Part shown: in pieces, positions 1 through 12,134 of the stretch
Layout of the letters: each line of letters opens with the position of its first letter
Position numbering within the stretch: position 1 is the stretch's first letter
NCBI GenBank assembly: GCA_036346225.1
Contig: JARFIW010001364.1
Location: forward strand, 248,001 to 312,000
Length of the DNA: 64,000 nt
Origin: Platerodrilus igneus
Taxonomy: Eukaryota > Arthropoda > Insecta > Coleoptera > Lycidae
Reading direction: 5' to 3'
Notes under the pieces: generated by a model
The model's input: the letters and a program-made list of their open reading frames with translations, nothing else
Told to the model about the DNA's origin: nothing
The model's database searches: none
Made by a program: the position numbers and the translations under genes

Positions 1-175
1 ACTCTCGCGAAACAAAACCTGCTTGTCCGTAGAAAAGCCTTTTGTAAAAAATCGGTAACCATTTCAAGTGTGGTCATATAATTAAATTTAACTAATCCAC
101 ACTATCTACTTTCTCTCGTAAGAAGTGATGTCTAATATCAATGTTTAGTACGAGGTTGATACTCGGCTCTATTAC

Positions 176-412
176 TCAAACAAATCGCCCCTTATTGTCT
201 GAATATATAACAGTTGGGTTTGAACTTTGTAGAAGCTGTTCTTCATACAAGTTCTTCAACCAAATTGCGTCCTGGCACGCAAATGACGTCGACATGTATT
301 TTGCTTCGGTGGTGATCAGCGCTACGGTTTGTTGACGTTTAGAAGCCCAAGAAATAGCTGTACGTTGTATAATAAACAAGTATCCAGTAGTGGATTTTTG
401 TTTCACAATCAT
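176..412 (-). pseudogene. Copia RNase H fragment
   Basis: A 78-residue frame matches the C-terminal RNase H of Copia polyproteins: STTGYLF, then ISWASKRQQTVALITTEAKYM, a version of the usual ISWxSKKQxTVALSSTEAEYM block, then DAIWLKNL and a final YSDNKG. The glutamate in TEAKYM corresponds to a catalytic acidic residue. It is an isolated piece, separated from the RT upstream by stops between 413 and 580. Confidence 0.8.
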
Positions 413-582
413 TTCCTGTCAGCTTCACAGTAACCTATTAGCTTAGAATCGGCATTCTGACTAACACTAACTTTGGATTAACCATATCTTTTAAACAACG
501 CAAAATTCCCTTGACAGCCAACCAATGTTCTCTAGTCGGTTCGTTATTTAATCAGCTGAAAAAGCTTACAGCGTCTTGAAAC

Positions 583-1320
583 TTATGCTACATACAGCAA
601 ACTACCCACAGCTCCATGGTATGGTACATCACTCGGCTTATCGGAGTTCGCATCAAACATTCTAAGCTTTTTACTGATATCAACTGGCGTTGTAACGCTT
701 TTGCAGTCGCTCATACCAAAACATTCCAGAACTTCGTTAATATATTTGTTTTGGACGACTGTATATGCTTGTTTTTTTTTTTCATCTTTTGTAATATGCA
801 TACCTAAGACGTACTTAGCTATACCCAGATCTTTCACTTTAAACTTTAATGATACTTTTGACTTACGCTCGTTTTTAATGTCAACGTCATTTTCAAAATT
901 CAGCAAATCGTCAACAAATACGGCAACTATGATAGCTTTTTGGTTCATAAATTTGTAGAATTTGCAAGGATCAGTCATGCAACTATTGAAGCCATGCTCC
1001 TTTAACCATTTGCTTAGTTTAAAATTTCTAACTCTACTAGCCCGTTTAAGATCATAAATGGATTTTTAAAGCTTACACATTTTAGGGCTACTGTCAGTAA
1101 ATCCATCCAATTGAAGTATGTAGACTTCTTCCCTCAGATCGCCTTGCAAAAAAGCGCAAATTGTATCCATTTGGTCTATCACAAGGTTACATTTTGCAGC
1201 TAAAGCTATTAATAATCTAATCGAAGAGTATCATACGACAGGTGAATACATTCCCTGATAGTCAACGCTTTGTCGTTCAGAACATCACTTTATTACCAAT
1301 CGCACCTTGTTACGTGCAAT
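583..1320 (-). pseudogene. Copia reverse transcriptase, broken
   Basis: The clean part (583-978) contains VFVDDLL, the Copia form of the YVDD active site, then LKFKVKDLG and the PVDISKKL segment that leads into RNase H. Further upstream on the minus strand, frames with stops still read as the RT N-terminal half: a QMDTICAFLQGDL block near 1150 and an IYDLKRASRV block near 1040 (family form YGLKQ). A TAA stop lies near 1066. The protein would copy element RNA into cDNA in virus-like particles; this copy cannot. Confidence 0.8.
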
Positions 1321-1518
1321 AGTTTTGTAATTTATTGCTCTGTGATTTGGTGGTAGTTTAACAAGTTGCCACGTGTTGTTATCAAGCAGTGATTTATACT
1401 CTTCATTCATAGCTTCTCGCCACAAAGTATTGTCGTTTCTCGACAAATTTTAATCATATCAAATAGGATCGCTTACTTCTTGAGACACGCACATTACTTG
1501 TTCAACAAATTTCCTTAG

Positions 1519-1914
1519 TTATGGAATGCGTTCAGATCTCCTCAAGAAACCAAACTCTTTGTAACACGTTGGAGGTACATAATCAACATCAGAATCAGAT
1601 TGTTTTTGATCAGACAATTCCGCTAAGAGTATATTGCTATCATATACAACCTGACCTCTACCATCACCACTGCATGTCGATTCGTTAGCAGATTCACCAA
1701 GCATTCGATCATGAGCTTCAGCAATTTGATCCGTACATTCGGCCTCTTGAAGGAACTCCATAAATGAAAGAAATGATTGTTTTTTCACATCATTGCTTGT
1801 TTTAATATCGCAAGCACTGTTTTCCAACAATTGCACATTCGTACTAGCTGCAAACTTCTTGGATTTCAAGTTATACAACCAATATGCTGTAGATTGATCA
1901 GCGTAATCCATCAT
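1519..1914 (-). pseudogene. Copia integrase-RT linker region
   Basis: A 131-residue open segment sits between the integrase core and the RT, as in Copia polyproteins. It has the acidic, serine-rich composition of that linker and ends in LRRSERIP, matching the usual RRSxRxxKxP motif just before the RT domain. It has no catalytic role known to me. Open reading suggests a fairly young element even though neighbouring domains are broken. Confidence 0.65.
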
Positions 1915-2106
1915 TAAACACTACTCAGCCTTGGCGTCAAATTTTCTTCGCTTTGCTTTGGGAATATGCATCATGGCTTTACATCCAAAAATGGGCAAAT
2001 TTCCTAAATTTGGTTTTACATTTGACCATATTTCTTCATGAGCTTTAATAGCGCCCTTACATGGTGATTTACTAATTAATTATGCTGCTATACATAAAGC
2101 TTCTAC

Positions 2107-2472
2107 CTAAAATTTTTGACCTAAACTGGTGTCAAATAATATACAACGTGCATGCTCAACAATTGTGCGATTTATTCGCTCTGTCATTCCATTGTATTTT
2201 GGCGTGTATGGACAAGTTAACTGATGCTGAATTCCAGATTCACTTAATAACTTATAAAGTTTGGAGTTGCAATACGCTGTACCGGCGTTGGTGCGTATTA
2301 CTTTAATCTTATTACCCGTTTGGTTTTCGACAAAATTTTTAGAAATCTCAAATTTTTCACACACCACATCTTTACTTTCCATAGTGTATACAAAATTTTT
2401 TCTAGCGAAGTCATCTAAAAGCACAAAAAATAACGCAAATCTCCAAGTGAATCCACAGCCGTTGGCCCGCAT
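2107..2472 (-). pseudogene. Copia integrase core, catalytic Asp changed
   Basis: The segment reads VLLDDFARKNFVY (first catalytic Asp region), then IRTNAGTAYCN, where Copia integrases have IRSDNGxEY, then CPYTPKYNGMTERINRTI carrying the catalytic Glu. The second Asp of the DDE triad is therefore Asn or Ala here, so the enzyme would be inactive even if translated. The HHCC zinc-binding N-terminus should lie to the right but is not in the same frame. Confidence 0.8.
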
Positions 2473-2690
2473 ACATCTGAAGAAACCAACTCTAAAGATG
2501 TTTTAGCACGAGTGCCGTGCAATTTAATAGACTTCCGTTGTTATTTTCTTTTAAGACAAATTACACATACACTATTTTTGTTAACATCTTTACAGTTAAG
2601 ATCCAGACCTTTAACTAAGCCTGACTTTAACCTTCTCAGGTAACTTGAGTCAATATGACCAGAGATCTTCAGTACTCATCTTTGTAACAG

Positions 2691-2873
2691 TCATCTACTA
2701 TGCATCGATACATTGTCCAAACAGTACATGCCATTAACTAAAGTTGCTGTTGCCGAAACACTACCCATTTTGTCCAATATTTTACTACAGAGATCAGAAA
2801 CACATTGAATATCCTTAATCCTGATACATGTAGTTTTATTTTTTTCGGCTACTTTCAATCCAACGTCACCCAC
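2691..2873 (-). pseudogene. Copia pre-integrase segment
   Basis: A 60-residue frame between the protease and integrase contains IKDIQCVSDLCSKIL and LVNGMYCLDN. It fits the region of Copia polyproteins just upstream of the integrase zinc finger (GAG-pre-integrase domain), where a strand ending in L.NVLYVPDL and an L..G.Y.L block are usual. Assignment rests mainly on position. Confidence 0.5.
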
Positions 2874-2906
2874 ACAGCTAATCGGTAAGCGTGTGTTATC
2901 AGGAAA

Positions 2907-3130
2907 CTACAATTTTTTATTATCAATATCTTTGCTCTTTTCTATCCAGTCACTTTTGTATGTCATATGAGCCGATACTCCTGAATCCACATACCAGTTT
3001 TGATTCATAAAATTTCCCACAGCAAAAGACACAAAATTTAGTTTATCCGGTTGAGAATTCTTTTGTTTTCGTTTTATAGCTCTTCCGCGCAATTTTTAAC
3101 GACATGCCCTTGCTTATGACATTCAAAGCA
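2907..3130 (-). pseudogene. Copia protease start and gag zinc knuckle
   Basis: At 2907-3092 the frame contains NWYVDSGVSAHMTY, the Copia aspartic protease active site (family WxxDSGAxxHM). Just upstream, 3089-3130 encodes CFECHKQGHVVKNC, a perfect CX2CX4HX4C zinc knuckle from the end of gag, in a different frame from the protease. Together they mark the gag-protease junction. Gag further right is not recognisable as a continuous frame. Confidence 0.8.
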
Positions 3131-3472
3131 TTCTATTGCCTTTTTATTAAACGTTTATTTACCAAACATGGCAATGGCATGATTTCCAGATAGATCTGTA
3201 CCATCTTTAAATTTCTTGCAAAAGTTTAATTTAAACCAGATCGGACGTAATCTTTAAAGCAGAAGACTCTCAACCCATTACCAATAGTTTGTGTTTTTCG
3301 GGTAATCTCGCCAATGATAAAGTTTCTATTCATTCATGATCTGTGTCTATCTTTACCTTGCGTAGTTTATGAGCTGTCAATGCAATTGTGTTGTGAATTT
3401 TCCCATTAGCAAGCGATTAGTGTTAATGAGTCCTTGATGATAAAACCCATTTAAAACAATTAGTGTTAATGG

Positions 3473-3500
3473 GTTTTTAATGAGAAAACTCATTAAAAAC
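3473..3500. repeat. 12-bp perfect hairpin
   Basis: GTTTTTAATGAG, a four-A loop, then CTCATTAAAAAC. It lies in a cluster of imperfect repeats of CGATTAGTGTTAATG spaced about 44 bp (3413, 3457, 3500), possibly part of the Copia leader or LTR. Confidence 0.7.
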
Positions 3501-3645
3501 GATTAGTGGAGGGTGGTGGAGATGGTGATCCCTCAAACACAATTTGGCATCTACTGTCGTTGTAACCGCTTTAAGGGGTCGGAACTTAGATAATCGACGT
3601 CGCCATTAGATTTTGGATTATATTGGGTTGAAGTAGCTGTTGTTT

Positions 3646-3791
3646 GATGCTCTGTGGCGTAGTTGGTATGCATGTGACTACTATACCCAAGGTCCCGGGT
3701 TCGAATCCCGACGCGGTCCGCTTGAAGAATGTAAGACGAGCATTTTTCACAAAAATACGCTTTTGCTCGGATAAGAAGTAAAATGAAGGTC

Positions 3792-3828
<37 letters not shown>

Positions 3829-3962
3829 GTCATGCATGTTAAAGATTCCTGCCGTGCTAGGAACAGTACGGCTTCTGCATAATTCAATATTTTTAAGGTA
3901 AAGAAACTCGTTTGCTTGCCATTGTAGTACCTTCAGATGGAGCATGAAAAAATTAAATGCAG
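3646..3962 (+). mobile_element. SINE-A copy 1, tRNA-derived, full length
   Basis: The 5' part is tRNA-like with a perfect A box (TGGCGTAGTTGG, 3655-3666) and B box (GGTTCGAATCC, 3698-3708) for RNA polymerase III. The body that follows (TTTTTCACAAAAATACGC, a (GT)n run, AGTACCTTCAGATGGAGCAT) recurs at 35.6-35.85 kb and, reversed, at 37.9-38.14 kb. An 8-bp direct repeat TGTTGTTT flanks it (3638-3645 and 3963-3970), the expected target-site duplication. SINEs move with LINE machinery; no partner LINE is visible here. Confidence 0.85.
3796..3827. repeat. (GT)n microsatellite inside SINE-A
   Basis: About 16 GT units inside the SINE body. The other copies keep a shorter or mutated GT tract at the same place, so the microsatellite is part of the family consensus. 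Confidence 0.9.
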
Positions 3963-4752
3963 TGTTGTTTTATGGACGCTAAATAGAATTATTGTAAAAT
4001 TGGAAACATGTTTTCCACTATTTTAACCTTATAACAAGTGAATTAAACCGTGAATAACTATAAGCATTTATATTTATATTGTTTTTCTATGTATATGTAA
4101 GTTTTGAATAAAATTGATTGATTGGTATTTATGTAATAAGAAACTAATCAGGTAATAGTAATTATTTGCATAGACTAGTTTGCGAAGGAATTGTGCATAT
4201 TGATTATAAATACAAATTTTATTGCTGAAATTTATTATTAGCTAAAGTACGGAATTTAACTATGTGAAATTAACAATGGAAGGCTATAATAAAGAAGGTG
4301 ATATTTAATTGTTTTGTATGTCAGTTATAAGCAACATTTCCATAAATTAAGATTTATATATATCAAGTAATTTAATATTGAGAACAAAGCATTTTTGAGT
4401 GATGATAGCTTTATTGATGAATTTGATTATGACCTTTTTAACATTTTTTTTTCATTTAGCAGTACTTGGCCGGAATTGAAGTTAAGAAATTGTTTTTTAA
4501 AGGAAGTACTTTATGTAATTTTGCTTGAAATTAATTTATGTTAATAGAGCTTAAGCTTGATTAAATTTTTATTTGAATTTATTTAAAAACTAGGTAAACC
4601 GATATTTGTAAAGAATATCCAGCTACTTAAGCCATGGAATCTTATTTAAAAAAGGCATTTTAATTTGGGAATTTTCTTTAATTATAACAGAACTAATAAC
4701 TGTTTTTAATGTATTTTTGAGAAAGATAAGTATAAGTTAATAAAATTTAGAA

Positions 4753-4872
4753 TACCGCATCAAAGCAGGTTTATGCAAAGAAACCGTCTTCCGCGTAGGG
4801 GTAGTATTAAAAGGAATTGCTGTGACGGACCGTTTGGCTCCCCTTAATTATAACAGAGAAAACACTTTTTAG
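4753..4872 (+). other. Candidate 3'-terminal exon, unidentified
   Basis: After a possible splice acceptor (TTTAG, ending at 4750) one frame stays open for 39 codons with a natural residue mix (KETVFRVGVVLKGIAVTDRLA) and ends in TAG at 4870. It is GC-richer than its surroundings. A second frame is also open across the same stretch (GSIKRNCCDGPFGSP), which weakens the call. I recognise neither, and no upstream exon is assigned. Confidence 0.2.
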
Positions 4873-6994
4873 AATAAGTAATAAGGTAGCATGGATCTTT
4901 TTTTGTATTTCAGCCTTTTATTTGTCATTTTAGTCCTCTATAAACTTTCGATTTTTTTTATTTTTTTTTATAGTTTTTATATAGTACCATACTCCCCTAC
5001 CTTCGCAGTTAATCCTCGCCCCCTTATATTGTTACGGGTTCCCCGTACCTTTAGGTCAAATTAAAATTTCTTAGCTTATTGTTCTTTTTGCCCATAATAA
5101 ATTTCCTAGTCAAGTAGTACAATTATATTTTGCAAACGGCTAGAATGCAACCTCATGTGTGATGTTTAGTTATCTGGTTGCGATTTTCGCAATTTTTCTA
5201 TTTTTGTTCGTAAATGGATAGTTAACGTTCCATATTCGATGTTCTGTTGGTGATTTACATTTAATATTTCAGATTTTTAAACACTTGGGTATAATGCCTA
5301 GCATTACTGTATTTTATGTATACTATGTAGTTGTTAACCCTTTAGTCAAGTAGTCCTATGCACGAAACAACTTGGTGTTTCGCTTTTTCTAAATTTGTTT
5401 TGCTACGTAATGATATCGCATGTGGCAAGTTCACAAAATAAAAGAGCCACGAACATACCGATGTATAGTTTCAAGGCGCGATAGCCTGGTGATTTACACT
5501 ACTCTGCGCCCTCAAGAACTTCTCATATAAAAGAGTCATTCAGAAGGGGTAATCTCCTAACCTCTTACGCACTGCAATATATTTTCACCCCCCAAACATA
5601 ATAATTCCTTTCGTCTTAATGCGCAGTCTAAAAGTTTGACGTAAAGCAGTAACTTTTAGTGTAGTTAGTAACTTGTAACTCTTATCTTGTGGTATTTACA
5701 TTCAATTCGTATGCTTTTTGAATAAGTGCGGTAAAATAAAATAGTAGCATTAAGTTCCAATGTTGGAAAGTATTTTATGATAACAGTGATACTCATGGGG
5801 TTGCGTTTTTGTTTCCAATATAAGGAAAGCAAAACGATATAAAAGTAAAAACTTGTAAAGTTTCCTAAACTTGACAACTTGAAACCCGTATTAAGCTACG
5901 TTTCCTGTCCCTGAAACCGTTTGAAACGTGACAACAATACATTATAATTGTGAAGTGGCTGTGGTTGCAACCTGAATTACAGTTTTAAATTGCAAAATAC
6001 ATATTTTCAACGTTAGCAAGAATACTTATTGCTAAGCTATTAGTGACCGAAATGTAATTAGGCGTATTGAATGACGGCATCCTTCTTTTTATCCTTAAAA
6101 GAAAAAAAAATTACTCAAATAATTTTGTAAGAAAGAAAAAATACCGCTTGATACCTTTGAAGAAGAGCTTTATCAGTTTATTTTACCTGTATCCCAATTC
6201 ACAGATTGGTTTCGTGTTAGTACAAATGAGAAAAATCATTATTCTTACAATGTGTTTTGAATTAAATATAGTTCTAACTAGAAGTTAAATTAACAATCCG
6301 CAGCACACACGAAGTTGCACATAGCATAGCGATATTGTTAAGGTTAATAGACAATTAAAAAATAGAAACGTTTTGTTTAAGAAAAGTCTTTTCCATAGCC
6401 GCATGTTTTTAACGCGCATGTATGGGATAATTAAATTAACAAAACTTATTTTCTATAACCTTAGCTTTTTTTTATTAATTTTTTTTACAAAACCCTGGTG
6501 GCTGTTTAACATATTTAAGAACCTCATAAATTAAAAAAAATATTTGCTATTGTAAAAGATGAGCAATAGAATATGAGTCTAATTAATCCTCCGTAAGTTG
6601 AAATCTTACTTTTTATATTTTCTGATTTAGTAATTTCGTTTACGTAATTCTTGTCTTTCGTTACACTTTCTTGAAATTCGTATTTTCCTAAATATTCGCA
6701 CATAGAATACATATGTTTATTAAATATGTTCCATGTAGAGTGCGAATACAGAATGATTGGAATCGTGCCTATATAAGAATGACAAGTGTTACGCTTAATG
6801 AAGCGCTAAATTCTTCAATGTGGAAATATACAAAGAAGGCGGAAATCCCGTATCAGATTAAGGATGCACCGACTAGACCCTGTGGCGCCTAAATTTGTTT
6901 TAGTATAGCATTATTCCATTATTTCTGTAAACAACCTTAGAGTTACTTACATCAATGTAAACGTCGACGACATAGAGATATTCCTGTAAACAAA

Positions 6995-7037
6995 TACACA
7001 CACATACACGCACGCACACACACACACACACACACAA
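6995..7037. repeat. (CA)n microsatellite
   Basis: Interrupted CA repeat (ACACACATACACGCACG then an uninterrupted CA run) in AT-rich sequence. No SINE-A head or body is visible beside it. Confidence 0.85.
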
Positions 7038-9048
7038 AATGCTAACATTCATAATGACTTGGTTATCAATTAATCACAACTTTTATGATTCAATTATAAT
7101 AATTAACAACAAGTTTCTAATTTTTATTTAAGTTTGCAATGTTTAAATTTGGCATATTTAATAAGTTCACAATACATTTTAACGAAACTGTACGTTGTGT
7201 AAGTTTATTAATATTTTATAAAACAAAATATTAGGCAGAAGTGCCACAAAACAAAAGAAACAATTTCTAGGCTTGTTGAAAATCCGCCGAACCTTACCAC
7301 GTTAACGCCGGGTTCAAGTATCATAAATCGCGAGGTATACTCGACTTCTTTCTTGTTCATAAGCAAATGTGTTCTTGGGCATGGCTCGGGAATAATTAAT
7401 TAAATTTTTTTATGTCTACTGTCTAGCGTTTGTCCCTTTCTCTCTATTCTTCCTTACGTTCAGGAGAGAGTTATGTCACGAATTTCTGTGGTACTATCAT
7501 GTAATAATCACGCTCCTGTGGCTATTTGTATTATTCTAGCAGTTTGAATAGATGCATTGAAAACATTTTTACTAATGTATTGAGTGATATAGTCAAATAT
7601 CTGTAATTTTATGTTTGTGAGTTTTACTACTAAGCGCTACATTTGTTTTTACATATTTAAATTTTCAGAACATGCTTATAACTTTGTTTAGGCTTACTTA
7701 AGATTATAATTACGCTTGTGGTCCCTGTAATAATAATTCTACTTTATTTAAATAAGATTTGTAAAAAGCTCTTTTATATTTGGAAAAATTATAATGTGGA
7801 ACATGCCAATTAGTCATTTTACTGTTATTTATTTCATAAGTCTGAAACTCTCTTAAAATAACAACTACGCTATGAAAATTTACTGTTATTATTACTATTC
7901 CTATCTGTTTGATGGTTTTAGAAAAATGTTTGAAAGTGAGTTCCATTTAAATATGTATTCAAGCGAAATAAGACGAGGCTATTGTGGTTTTTTTAAATAT
8001 ATTATCCTTAACTAAACTACAATTTTTAGAATGTCTTGCTTAGCGCACATTTATGAAATCGGAATATACAGGGTATATAAATATTAATTTGTCCATTTCA
8101 GAATAATTTTTCTTTTTTGCATCTGGCTTCTATTTAACGCAACGTCACAAGTCAACGCAGCTTATGATGGGTGTTAATAAAATTACCAATTATTGTCTGT
8201 AGAATCTGTCTTTTCTAAATATTCTGAATTTACTGCTAAAAATTGTCAACTAGTTAGTATGAATCTACTAGTGTGCTCTCGAAACTAGCACTAAGTTTGT
8301 GCACTGCGATTGCTTGATGTTACGGCAAAATTTTTCCTATAAAAGATCTAATGCTAGGTAGGAACATATTCCTAGCAGTTGAAATGCGTTGTAACATTTA
8401 ATCAGTTGAAAAAAAATTTCATTACTTCCGGTGGGTCTGGAACAAATAGAATGGTTCAAAAGAACGAGAAATTTTAGACGTAGTTGTAAAATACCATGTT
8501 AGTGGAAAAGAACGGTACAAATTCTTATAAAACATTTCAGTGCTTTGCGAGCTTCTAAAGTAGGGATCCATATGCCTGTTATTATTGGCAGATGCATGAA
8601 CTAGTGTCGAGCAGTGCGTCTCTTAGAAGACACTTCTGCGAGATGCTGCAATTCCTTTAGTGCTCGTTGATGCGAGAAAATCTTTGTATAACTCAAATAG
8701 TAAATTACCAACGTATTTTTAAGAATAAGCTTTAGGCAGCCACACTACATAACAAATTAATTCATATTATGTTTAATTTGGCCAAAAATTTCAGGACACC
8801 TACTGCGAACTTTTCACCATCCCGATAGTGGGTTTGCACAATCAAAACTCGCTGTTCCTTAACGTATCTTTCCATTACGATACTACGCAGATACTAACCT
8901 AGAACAAAAACACCGTATCAAAACGAAACCTCAATGATCACAGATAACAGAATATGAGAAAACAATGTTGCCAACTGAAATAAGTAACAATGCCGGGCTT
9001 CTTAAATCCGGCCTTTTTAAAACATCTTTTATACATATTGCTGTGATA

Positions 9049-9158
9049 AAGAGATCACGAGAGTTGATGGAAACCCAAGTTCTATAAATATATCCCATCC
9101 AAAGTAGTGGAAAACGGAAAAATTGAAATTCCCGAATATTTAATGTTCCACCCTATAT
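9049..9158 (-). repeat. Foldback-type repeat, single arm (copy 1)
   Basis: Reads GATCACGAGAG, GATGGAAACCCAAGTTCTA, and ends GTTCCACCCTATA. The same sequence reversed occurs at 16593-16705 and as both arms of the inverted repeat at 32630-32913. The outer end carries an ACAGGGTGGAAC-like terminus. No coding capacity. Confidence 0.65.
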
Positions 9159-10754
9159 AAAATAAGCGTACTTCGATGCCATTAAAATACAAAGTCCTTA
9201 TTAATTATGTGATTAGATTTTCACGTATTACATTAGCGGAGGAATGTAAAAAAGATTATAAAACGTATATAAAGCATATAACAAGCACACATTTTATTTA
9301 ATTTATTTCAATGGTTAAAATATACGGCCACTCATATCTACCATTAAGAAAGCAAACGCGTACTTTAATTATTTTCGCGTGTGTATATGAGTTAATTTCA
9401 TTTTAAAAGTTGCTAACACAACATCATTCTAGATTTCTTTGGTACATTATGAATAAAGACAAATTTGTCATATTTTCTAAGTATTGTCTTAAAACCTAAT
9501 TAATTATTAAACGTCGAAGCAGAGAAGCCCGAGGTCATTAAAATGTCAAGAAAAACAGAAATAAGATAACGTAAGGTTTATAGCTTTAATTCCTTTTGTA
9601 TTATAATACGAAAGAAGGAGATAGGAACAGATAACTTCGTGCATTAGACAAGAATAAACAGCGCGTATTACAGTAAAGCATAAATCATAAATTTGATACT
9701 AACTAGACCGCTAAAGCAATGGAACTTGCGGAAATATTGCATCACGTAGATGAGTAAGATTGAATTAAACCACGAAAACTCTGGCAAATGTGCCGTAGTT
9801 AGATAAATTTATATATAACGCGGAACATTAATAGAAGTATTTATTCATTATTTCGCGTTCCATTCGGTCCTAAACCAAGCATTATGTAACTATGGGTAAC
9901 GATTTAAACGCATAAGTTTGAGAGATTTATAATATTACGCTATGCAATAAGCACCGTGGAACTTTGCGTAAATATGAAACTTATAATTGAGTAGTTTCAA
10001 ACACAAAGGGCATCGATGCCATTATTTGGTAAAGCATAATTTGTTTTGTAAAATACTATAAAAATTGAACGTTCTTCGGTACAAAAGCTGCTCTAAGGTT
10101 GGATAATTAAAAATAGAAAATGCACTTTTAAATTAATCTTCTAAATTGGAAATTTATAGGAATATGAATTATCTTGTACACCGAAAATTTAATGTCAATG
10201 TAAAATTGGAGGTACCTAATATCATTAATTTGGAGATGAAATTTTAACAAACGCTGTTTTTCGCAAGTATAGAACTTTGATTCTTTGTTTATTAATTATA
10301 AAGATAATTAAATATTTTGTAATTTAAATTTAGAATAAGTTTTCGTTTTATTATTTGTAAGGAAGACAATGGATTAAATTTTGAGGTCAGAGTTTGCAGC
10401 ATCTTGACTTTATTGAATTATCCGTAACTGTTATTTGTTAATCACATTTACGAACATGGTAATAAAGGATCAGTAAATCACATTCCCATTAATTAAAATT
10501 GATAATGTACCAATTAACAAAGATTGGGTAAGGATTTTAATTATATTCTTTATGAACTGGAACTGTGAATTGTTTTAAAACAATTTTTTAGAAAAAAAAA
10601 ACGTTTTTGCATGTATAGTTGTTTTCTTGAGTTTGCTGTTTTATTTTATTTTGTAAATTTCATAACTTCCGTTGAGCTAGCCAGACAAAGTAAAGAAAAG
10701 GAAGGTAAGATAATTGTTGTATCGCTGTCACAGCACTGTTTAATTTTATATACA

Positions 10755-10756
<2 letters not shown>

Positions 10757-10820
<64 letters not shown>
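10757..10820. repeat. (TA)n microsatellite
   Basis: About 64 bp of TA, interrupted once by GA. Frames read through it as isoleucine-tyrosine repeats and are not genes. Confidence 0.9.
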
Positions 10821-10824
<4 letters not shown>

Positions 10825-10919
10825 TTTGCTCCATTCTATTCTTATAAAAACAATTGGTTGAAACGCGATTTAACACGTGCTGCCCACATGTAAAGCAGAG
10901 AGCAAAACCATTACACTAT

Positions 10920-10920
10920 T

Positions 10921-10972
<52 letters not shown>

Positions 10973-10976
10973 CTAT
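10920..10976. repeat. (TA)n microsatellite, imperfect
   Basis: TA repeats interrupted by CA and AAA, just left of the palindrome at 11015-11112. Confidence 0.85.
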
Positions 10977-11014
10977 ATACCCATATACACCTACCTAAAG
11001 CCTACCTACCTAAG

Positions 11015-11052
11015 CCTACCTAAGCCTACCCCATCACAGTAACATATATATT

Positions 11053-11085
<33 letters not shown>

Positions 11086-11112
11086 TACTGTGATGGGGTA
11101 GGCTTAGGTAGG
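11015..11112. repeat. Perfect 28-bp inverted repeat around a TA loop
   Basis: The arms (11015-11042 and 11085-11112) are exact reverse complements, each containing AAGCCTACCCCATCACAG or its complement, with a 42-nt TA-rich loop. The left arm is preceded by extra copies of the 10-mer AAGCCTACCT. It resembles a hairpin (MITE-like) structure, but no TSD is obvious. Confidence 0.8.
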
Positions 11113-12134
11113 TGTTAGGTCAAGCATTTATGTATTTATAGGTACCCTGTATATAAAAACTTATAATTTATTTAAAACGCGTCAATATAATTAGAATGGG
11201 ATAAAATTACATATTATAATGTAGGTTTAATTTGTTTGCGTTAATTTAGTACAAGGACAACAATTAAGGTCGATGACATGGTCGAAAATTGTGCACAAAG
11301 ATTATTAGTATTAAAGCTTTTTTTGTATAAAATCCATAATTTAAGCAACGTATATTTATTTAATACAACAGAAGCTTAAGCTTTCAACGAACGTTAAAAC
11401 AATCAAGGATTTTATATAACTGAAGTTAGGGTAAATAAACGATTCTTGTAAAGCTAATTTACGTTGACGATATAATGCGAGGTAAAATATGTTAACGGAA
11501 AAGGGCAAGGCTAACAGCAACACTCGACTAGTTGAAAACAAATCAATAAATTAGGAGACAGACAACTTTTAATATGTAACAGAGACAGATGAAAAATATC
11601 AGGTATTTAAGTGACAAATATTTTCAAGCGCGTGTCAGACAAGTATACTTTAAAAAACAATAAGTGGGACGAAGATGCAACATGTTTGTAGATGGTATCG
11701 ATTTTACAATGCACACATAAAGGAGGGAAAAATAACCGTAAACAATATTGTAATAGAGAAGCTACAAGCGAGACAGAAAACACGGGAAAGAAAGAAATAC
11801 CAGAGAAGCAGAAATAACATAGACACTTTAGGTAGGAAAAGAGACAAGGTTGAGAAATGTTATCATGAGAGTACAAGGGAGATAATTGGACAAACGCGCA
11901 CACGATAGGTGTGATTGTATTTGTGTGGAGTTGACAGAAAGATAAAATTTCATAGGATATTTAGACGGTTGGCACGGTAAATTTTTTGCGGTAATGAAAT
12001 GTTTGTATTGACGATTTCTGAGTTTTGAAAGACCGTTGTGTTTACGTGCAGGTATAATTTGTAGAATGAGTGGCCGTTTGCAAATTTACAAAGAATGGGA
12101 AATAAAAATACTGGCAACTGAAGTGGGGCGATGG

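Larger units (their letters stand above)
1..3600 (-). mobile_element. Decayed Ty1/Copia retrotransposon, cut by the window edge
   Basis: Read on the minus strand the domains come in Copia order: gag zinc knuckle (about 3.1 kb), protease (2.9-3.1 kb), integrase (2.1-2.5 kb), linker, reverse transcriptase (0.6-1.3 kb), RNase H (0.2-0.4 kb). Integrase before RT is the Copia signature and separates it from Gypsy and BEL. Stops and frameshifts break every domain, so it is dead. The downstream LTR lies outside the window. I could not define the upstream LTR near 3.4-3.6 kb, so the right edge is approximate. Confidence 0.85.
3971..10748. other. AT-rich stretch without a convincing gene
   Basis: Very AT-rich sequence, no ORF with family resemblance. 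Contents worth noting: a 39-codon GC-richer open stretch at 4753-4872, a (CA)n run at about 6995-7037, and a single arm of a foldback repeat at 9049-9158. Otherwise I see nothing. Confidence 0.6.

Noticed and set aside
3796..3827. CRISPR-like or satellite array
   Set aside because: Simple GT repeat inside a SINE. No repeat-spacer array occurs anywhere in the window.
10611..11042. Open frames of Ile-Tyr repeats on both strands
   Set aside because: They are translations of (TA)n microsatellites; the same holds for the frames at 60172-60468.
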